From NCBI GenBank assembly GCA_020881915.1, contig JAJFPB010000012.1, forward strand, positions 310,001 to 374,000: a stretch of DNA of 64,000 nt, written 5' to 3'. The translations under genes and the position numbers were made by a program. Below, one piece after another: positions 59,179 through 64,000 of this stretch. The DNA comes from Paramyrothecium sp. XJ0827. Lineage: Eukaryota > Ascomycota > Sordariomycetes > Hypocreales > Stachybotryaceae. The stretch's first letter is position 1; every line of letters begins with the position of its first letter. The notes under the pieces are model-generated. The model was not told the origin of the DNA, made no database searches, and was given only the letters and a program-made list of their open reading frames with translations.

Positions 59179-61017
59179 ATGTTTGGTTCCATGGTTGGTG
59201 ATTTGCCCTCCTCGCCAGCTTCGTTCCGTCTGTCGGCGCAAACCAAGACGTCCAACGCAATGGGCTCGTACTCGCCACGACCGGCTCTGCGAGCCTCGAC
59301 TGATCCGTATTACGACTTGGGACACTTTAAGATTCAAGTCAGTACAAGTTCATCAGAAGCTCAAACATGGTTCAATCGGGCGATGCTTTGGACATACTGC
59401 TTCAACCACGATGAAGCCATCGCGTGCTACGAGCAAGCTCTTGCCCATGACGAGGATCTTGCGCTGGCATATTGGGGACTTTCGTTCTGCTCAGGGCCAA
59501 ATTACAACAAGACATGGAGATTGTTCGATGATAGAGATCGACTCAACGCTATTAGTCGGTGCTACATCTACTCGCAACAAGCCCTTCAGCGAGTGAGACG
59601 CGCAGCACCTTGGGAAAGGGCTTTGATAGAAGCTCTGGAGGTCCGATATCCGGACAACAACCCAGATCGCGACTTAGCAGCTTGTGATCGGGCATATGCT
59701 GACGCCATGAGGGACGTGCATCGACGGTTCGGGAAGGATGACTTCAACATCATCACACTTTTTGCTGATGCGCTGATGAACGTCGCGCCTCGCAAAATGT
59801 TCAACACGGCCAATGGCCAGCCCATTCCCACCACTCCAGTCTTTGAAGTAAAGGACCTTCTGGAAAGCGCGTTGCAAATGCCCGGAGTTGAGAAGCACCC
59901 TGGCGTCGCGCACATGTACATCCACCTGATGGAAATGTCTGCCACCCCCGAGGCAGCTCTTCCCGCAGCTGACATGATACGTGACCAGGTCCCTGACACG
60001 GGACATACATATCATATGCCTGCACACATCGATGTGCTTATTGGTGATTATCGCAGAGCAGTCGAGTACAACCTGAAGGCGACCATTGCGGATGACAAAT
60101 ACTTCCAGAAGAATGGAGGCTTGACGTTCTACAGCTACTACCGACTACACGACTACCATTCACTCATTTATGCTGCTATGTTGGGTGGGAAGTCCAAGGC
60201 AGCTCTGAGCGCAACAGACCGCATGGAAGCTACCATAACGGAAAAGCTGCTTCGGATAGAGACACCAGCTCTGGCCAATTGGATGGAGTTTTTCATGGCA
60301 GTCCGCGTCCACGTCTACATTCGTTTCGGCATGTGGGCAGAACTCAAGAAGTTGAAGACAATGGAAGACAAAAGCTTGTACTGCGTGACGAATGTATTCA
60401 GACACTACGGCAAAGCAATAGCACACGCTGCAACAAATGAAGTCGAACAGGCCGACGAGGAGCATGAGCTGTTCAGACAGGCATCTCTGCTTGTTCCGCC
60501 AACGCGTCTCGACTTTCCGAACAAGATCACGGACATATTAAAGGTTGCATCAGCTATGCTGGATGGCGAAATAGAATATAGACGTGGCAACTACGAGACA
60601 GCATTCAAGAGGTTGCGAGACGCCATTGAACTCGAAGACGATCTCCCATTTGCAGAGCCCTGGGGATGGATGCTGCCCGCACGGCACCCATACGCGGCGC
60701 TATCCTTAGAGCAAGGACACGTGGAACAAGCGGCTATTGCCTATGCGGAGGACCTTGGACTCCATCCTACTCCCAAAAGGTCACATCAGCATCCGAATAA
60801 TATATGGGCATTGCATGGCTACCATGAATGCCTTGCAAGGCTGGGGCGCGATGCAGAGGCCAACATTATCCAGAAGCAATTGAAACTGGCGGCGGCAGAA
60901 GCAGACGTTAGCATTACTTCGTCTTGCTTTTGTAGATTCGGAGAATTGTCGCGTAAGGTGGATGAAACCAACAGTTGTTGTGTTGAGAGCAAGGCAGAGC
61001 CGGATTGCTCCAAGTGA
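59179..61017 (+). CDS. TPR-domain protein
   Basis: A single exon of 612 aa from the first ATG, or 585 from the second in-frame ATG at 59260 (MGSYSPRPALRASTDPYYDL), which I prefer because conserved-looking sequence starts there. A TPR lies at about 58-100 (WFNRAMLWTYCFNHDEAIAC, EQALAHDEDLALAYWGL), more helical repeats follow, and another TPR-like pair lies near 460-540 (GEIEYRRGNYETAFKRLRDA, YAALSLEQGHVEQAAIAYAE). His-rich blocks GVAHMYIHLMEMS and THTYHMPAHID-like (GHTYHMPAHIDVLIGDYRRA) occur in the centre. The C-terminus is Cys-rich (SSCFCRF, NSCCVESKAEPDCSK). No signal peptide or membrane helix. TPR proteins are scaffolds; some relatives of this layout accompany oxidative catabolic enzymes. 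It is convergent with the Zn2Cys6 gene. Function unknown. Confidence 0.85.
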   Translation: MFGSMVGDLPSSPASFRLSAQTKTSNAMGSYSPRPALRASTDPYYDLGHFKIQVSTSSSEAQTWFNRAMLWTYCFNHDEAIACYEQALAHDEDLALAYWGLSFCSGPNYNKTWRLFDDRDRLNAISRCYIYSQQALQRVRRAAPWERALIEALEVRYPDNNPDRDLAACDRAYADAMRDVHRRFGKDDFNIITLFADALMNVAPRKMFNTANGQPIPTTPVFEVKDLLESALQMPGVEKHPGVAHMYIHLMEMSATPEAALPAADMIRDQVPDTGHTYHMPAHIDVLIGDYRRAVEYNLKATIADDKYFQKNGGLTFYSYYRLHDYHSLIYAAMLGGKSKAALSATDRMEATITEKLLRIETPALANWMEFFMAVRVHVYIRFGMWAELKKLKTMEDKSLYCVTNVFRHYGKAIAHAATNEVEQADEEHELFRQASLLVPPTRLDFPNKITDILKVASAMLDGEIEYRRGNYETAFKRLRDAIELEDDLPFAEPWGWMLPARHPYAALSLEQGHVEQAAIAYAEDLGLHPTPKRSHQHPNNIWALHGYHECLARLGRDAEANIIQKQLKLAAAEADVSITSSCFCRFGELSRKVDETNSCCVESKAEPDCSK

Positions 61018-61214
61018 ACGAGAGACATTCATGTAAATAGACCGCCTCGTGGTGAGGTTCATTGCGTCTGAAATTTTTAATTATAAAAAAATATTTGAAT
61101 TCGCGTGCCGTTGTGAACTTCTATTCAGACAGTGTGCCATGATTCATCATACACAAAAAGCAACTTGGTAAGGACTGACATTGCCATCGTCTATGCCATC
61201 GCGATCAGCCCTCA

Positions 61215-62486
61215 TCACGTTATGGCATCCTGAAATTGCTTGATCTTGGCCCTCGCTTCATCTACGATCCGATAACATGGCGTCAACGCACTTGCAGCCG
61301 GGCTCTGAGGACACACATCCGAAGGGTCTGGGTCTACATCCAACTTCTCTTTCCAACATCGTCCCTCCCAGTCCGGACATGCTTCGTGACCAATAAGGTG
61401 ACGGTTGTGTTGTCTTGTAGCGAATCGACTGCCTAGATCCGCCATTCGCTGGACGTCATCCTGTAGCCCGTGCAAGATGAGCTCGTAAAGCCTGTCGCTG
61501 CTAATCTTGAAGCCGAGCGCTGAGCTGACATCCACGCTGGGAAGTAGATACACCGTATCGCCCATTTTCCTTTCTGCAAGGCCGCCACAATACTCCTTGA
61601 CCCACTCAAGGTATTTGTGGTAACCGGAAGTCACTTCAAGAGACAGCCGGCCGAGAAGGATGACGTTTTGGAGAGTTATGCGCGGCGGCTTGGACACATC
61701 ATAACAAATGGAGCAAGTCAGGAGTTTTTCGAAAAGCTCGATACCTTGGCGAAGTATGTGAACGGTGCTATGGGAGGTTGGGGCTCGTTCCAACGACCGA
61801 ATTGTGTCAAAGACTTGTTTGGAACAACTGCAAACCTGGAGTGCTGTCGATTTGACCGAGGTATTTGGCGACAGCTCCGTAGAATCGCCGTCGTGCCCTC
61901 CATTGGACATGCATGCCCGGAATGAATCAAGAGGGAGCGCGTCCAGTTGCGCACTCGTGCCAAAATCTAGAAGCGGTAGCGGTCCGAAATCGTCGTACCC
62001 GAGTGACATGCAGTCTCGCTCGCCAGGATTCCAGTCTTGTGGCACGCTTGACAAGAGGTCTGTTGAGCCATCCGTGACGATTGATGAGGCTTCTGCGGAA
62101 ACTGTCGATGGCGTTGGATGAGATAGTTGGATGTCTGCATCTTGTTGCGGCAAGGGGTTTCGATCACTCAGTTGGCTTCCTGTGACATTGTCCTGCTTTT
62201 CCTGCTGGTCGACCGGTTTGGGTCGGTAACGCTGAGGCTCTCCGGCTTCGTTTAGTGACCATTTCCGAGGTCGTCCGGGCAAGCCTTTGTCCTGAAACTT
62301 GCAGACAATTCCGAGATGCACGCACCGCGCGCATCCAGAGTCTTGGCCTGAGCACTTCAGCTTTCGTGCTCCTGCGTAAATGAGAAGCAAGCATCAATCA
62401 GCAATCAGGCCGCAATTGGTGGAGCGAGGGGGTTGGAACTTACGACACGCCTCGCACGATTTTCTCTTCTGACGTACAGGGCACAT
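61215..62486 (-). CDS. Zn2Cys6 transcription factor
   Basis: Two exons, 62486-62444 (43 bp) and 62371-61215, give 399 aa. The intron falls inside the zinc cluster, after the second Cys. The joined motif is C-x2-C-x6-C-x6-C-x2-C-x6-C (CEACRARKLKC, then CARCVHLGIVC), preceded by basic KRK and followed by KGLPGRPRKWS, a Gal4-type DNA-binding domain at residues about 7-40. A Gln/Ser/Thr-rich linker follows. The C-terminal half (STVHILRQGIELFEKLLTCS, ITLQNVILLGRLSLEVTSGY) resembles the AflR-like regulatory region. Nuclear. It lies between the TPR gene and the rhodanese gene and is divergent from the latter, so it is a candidate local regulator of the cluster. Confidence 0.88.
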
Positions 62487-63124
62487 TGCTTCTTCGATGA
62501 TCCCGCGATCTCGGCCTGTTCGCTATCATGCGGCTTTACCTACCACGCCGTACGGGATTCCCTAAAACACTCCGCCGGAGATACAGCGACATATGACGAC
62601 TGTGGGCGGGGCGATGGCGTTATGTGGACTCCATCAGTTACCATCTTGAGCAAGCTGATTTGTGTCAAAGCATGCAGTGTCCGCTTATTTCCAGATATCC
62701 CCAGATAAAATATACATTGTACGTTTGAGTATCCATCAAGTAGATGGTAAATTGGCTTAGTATTCATCACATCTCGTCTACTTTATTCAAGGGTCATCTG
62801 CATCGGGTTCCTGGACACCTTGTCACCCATGGTAGGCTTCGTAAATACAGGCCTCGTTTTAGTGACGTAGGCCCTGGTAAGTAGGGCAAGGCCACCAGAA
62901 CTGTGAGAATTGCGGCGTTCCATAATTGATATCGCGGATGGTTTCTCTTAATGGTCCGAGTACATGCTGCCTAGCTGCTTCAGGAAAAGACGAGCTCTGC
63001 TAAAGTCAACAACTCATAAGCTATCATTCAAACGGTGTCCCATTGTAAATTCGACTGAAGTGTTTCGTCTTCTGGCAACACGACCCCGCCCCATTCATTC
63101 TCAACTTCTCCAAACTAGACGATC
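62487..63124. promoter_or_regulatory. Divergent promoter of the Zn2Cys6 and rhodanese genes
   Basis: 638 bp without a gene. ATGGCGTTAT at 62614-62623 is one mismatch from the CYS3 consensus. A C/T-rich stretch (CTCAACTTCTCC) lies just before the rhodanese start codon. Confidence 0.45.
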
Positions 63125-64000
63125 ATGGCCAAGACATTAACCCCGCAGCAGCTCCGGCGTCGCTGGACCGATCGTCAGGAGATCGCATTGCTTGATGTGC
63201 GGGAGGAGGGACCATATTCAAAATCACATCCGTTCTTCGCCCTGTCTGTGCCAGTATCGGAGATTGAAGCGAAGTTGCCAGCCTTGGTTCCACGATTATC
63301 AGCGCCGATTGCGGTTTACGATGATGGAGAAGGCTACGCTGAGCGAGCCGTGGCGCGGATCTCGACATTGGGTTATCGGGATGTGGCCATCCTTGACGGC
63401 GGATTGAAGGGCTACGCACGCGTGGGCGAGGTCTTTCGGGATGTAAACGTGCCCTCGAAAGCGTTCGGCGAACTCGTGGAAGCCATCCGCCACACCCCGT
63501 CTCTGCCCGCGCTCGAGATCAAGCGGGTCATTGAAAACGAAAAGAATGTGGTCGTGCTGGATGCCAGGAGATATGAAGAGTACCATACTATGAGCATCCC
63601 ACGTGGACTGAGCTGCCCTGGCGGTGAGCTTCTGTACAGGCTATTCGAGGTGGCACCCGACCCGAGCACGACCGTAATCGTCCACTGCGCAGGAAGGACT
63701 CGCAGTATCGTTGGTACCCAGTCTCTGGTCAACGTTGGCGTTGAACACAAGGTCTTTGCCCTCGAAAATGGAACTATTGGCTGGACACTCGCCGGTCTTG
63801 ATCTGGACAAGGGCAAAGTTGAACGCGCTGGACCACCATCACCTGAAGCTGTGCAAAGGGCTAGGAACTACGCCAGAAAATGGGCAGAGCATGTCGGCGT
63901 TCCCAGCATCAACGTCGCTCAACTCAAGCAGTTTGCAGAAGAGACGGAGAGCAGAACCCTGTATCTTCTGGATGTCAGGGACCCAAAGGAGTATGCTGAG
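63125..64000 (+). CDS. Multi-domain rhodanese (sulfurtransferase), 3' end beyond the window
   Basis: An open frame of 292 codons from MAKTLTPQQLRRRWTDRQEI, still open at the window end. It holds at least three rhodanese modules. The first (about 5-100: ALLDVREEGPYSKSHPFFA) has an Asp in place of the catalytic Cys (IAVYDDGEGYAERA) and should be inactive. The second (about 120-225) has VVVLDARRYEEYHTMSIPRG and an active-site loop VHCAGRTRSI with Cys188. The third begins near residue 265 (LYLLDVRDPKEYAE) and is cut off. Rhodaneses carry persulfide sulfur on Cys and move it to acceptors such as cyanide, sulfite or thiols. The architecture resembles bacterial tandem-rhodanese proteins. Its place next to a sulfonate-type dioxygenase fits sulfur metabolism. 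Confidence 0.88.
   Translation, partial: MAKTLTPQQLRRRWTDRQEIALLDVREEGPYSKSHPFFALSVPVSEIEAKLPALVPRLSAPIAVYDDGEGYAERAVARISTLGYRDVAILDGGLKGYARVGEVFRDVNVPSKAFGELVEAIRHTPSLPALEIKRVIENEKNVVVLDARRYEEYHTMSIPRGLSCPGGELLYRLFEVAPDPSTTVIVHCAGRTRSIVGTQSLVNVGVEHKVFALENGTIGWTLAGLDLDKGKVERAGPPSPEAVQRARNYARKWAEHVGVPSINVAQLKQFAEETESRTLYLLDVRDPKEYAE

Noticed and set aside
50997..64000. A secondary-metabolite biosynthetic cluster
   Set aside because: There is a transcription factor, transporters and a dioxygenase but no polyketide synthase, peptide synthetase, terpene cyclase or prenyltransferase in the window. A sulfur-use cluster fits better.
1..64000. tRNA and rRNA genes
   Set aside because: I found no convincing tRNA cloverleaf or rRNA segment by eye; a tRNA scan would be needed to exclude a missed one.

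Overview
This window comes from a filamentous ascomycete (Pezizomycotina; a Sordariomycete/Hypocreales-like genome is my guess). The signs are genes with many 48-75 bp GT-AG introns, fungal families (Zn2Cys6 factor, fungal rhodopsin-domain membrane protein, Dal5-type MFS, OPT transporter, NACHT/WD40 NLR relic), Tad-type LINE, hAT, piggyBac-like and Ty3/gypsy elements, and long AT-rich blocks where CpA and TpG are almost absent, the mark of repeat-induced point mutation (RIP).

Layout. 1-18.7 kb is a transposon scrapyard with a few genes: a truncated hAT transposase (242-2764), a second RIP-mutated hAT with terminal inverted repeats (2765-6166), an unknown small gene (6182-6688, minus), two decayed piggyBac-like elements side by side (7045-9288, 9310-11541), an intact fungal rhodopsin-domain gene (12827-14187), a LINE endonuclease fragment, a small unknown nuclear-type gene with a TATA box (16485-17296, minus) and a LINE C-terminal fragment.

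19.1-46.0 kb is a nested retrotransposon stack whose layers I could resolve from target-site duplications. A WD40-repeat gene (C-terminal part of a NACHT/WD40 NLR, minus strand, pieces 45381-46019 and 19092-19278) was hit by LTR element C (19279-45380, TSD CTGAT). C's left LTR was split by gypsy element B (19302-35980, TSD ATATA). B was hit by an element of family A that is now a solo LTR (25563-26134, TSD GATTT), and by a full-length family-A Ty3/gypsy element (27083-35012, TSD GAACT, two 607-bp LTRs). B and C are saturated with RIP. A is younger and lightly RIP-mutated; near its 3' LTR it carries an antisense ORF for a Cys-rich coiled-coil protein.

46.0-48.7 kb is a transition zone without a convincing intact gene. 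48.7-64.0 kb is ordinary gene-rich DNA: a secreted M14 metallocarboxypeptidase, then an OPT transporter, a TauD/TfdA-type Fe(II)/2-oxoglutarate dioxygenase, a divergently transcribed Dal5/Soa1-like MFS transporter, a TPR protein, a Zn2Cys6 regulator and a multi-domain rhodanese running off the window end. The dioxygenase, transporters and rhodanese together suggest an organosulfonate/sulfur-scavenging cluster. The promoter between the dioxygenase and the MFS gene holds one exact match to the CYS3 sulfur-regulator consensus ATGRYRYCAT (56072-56081), which supports this reading. Splice models for the carboxypeptidase, OPT, dioxygenase, MFS, Zn2Cys6 and rhodopsin genes were worked out by hand; all keep a single open frame with lengths divisible by three.
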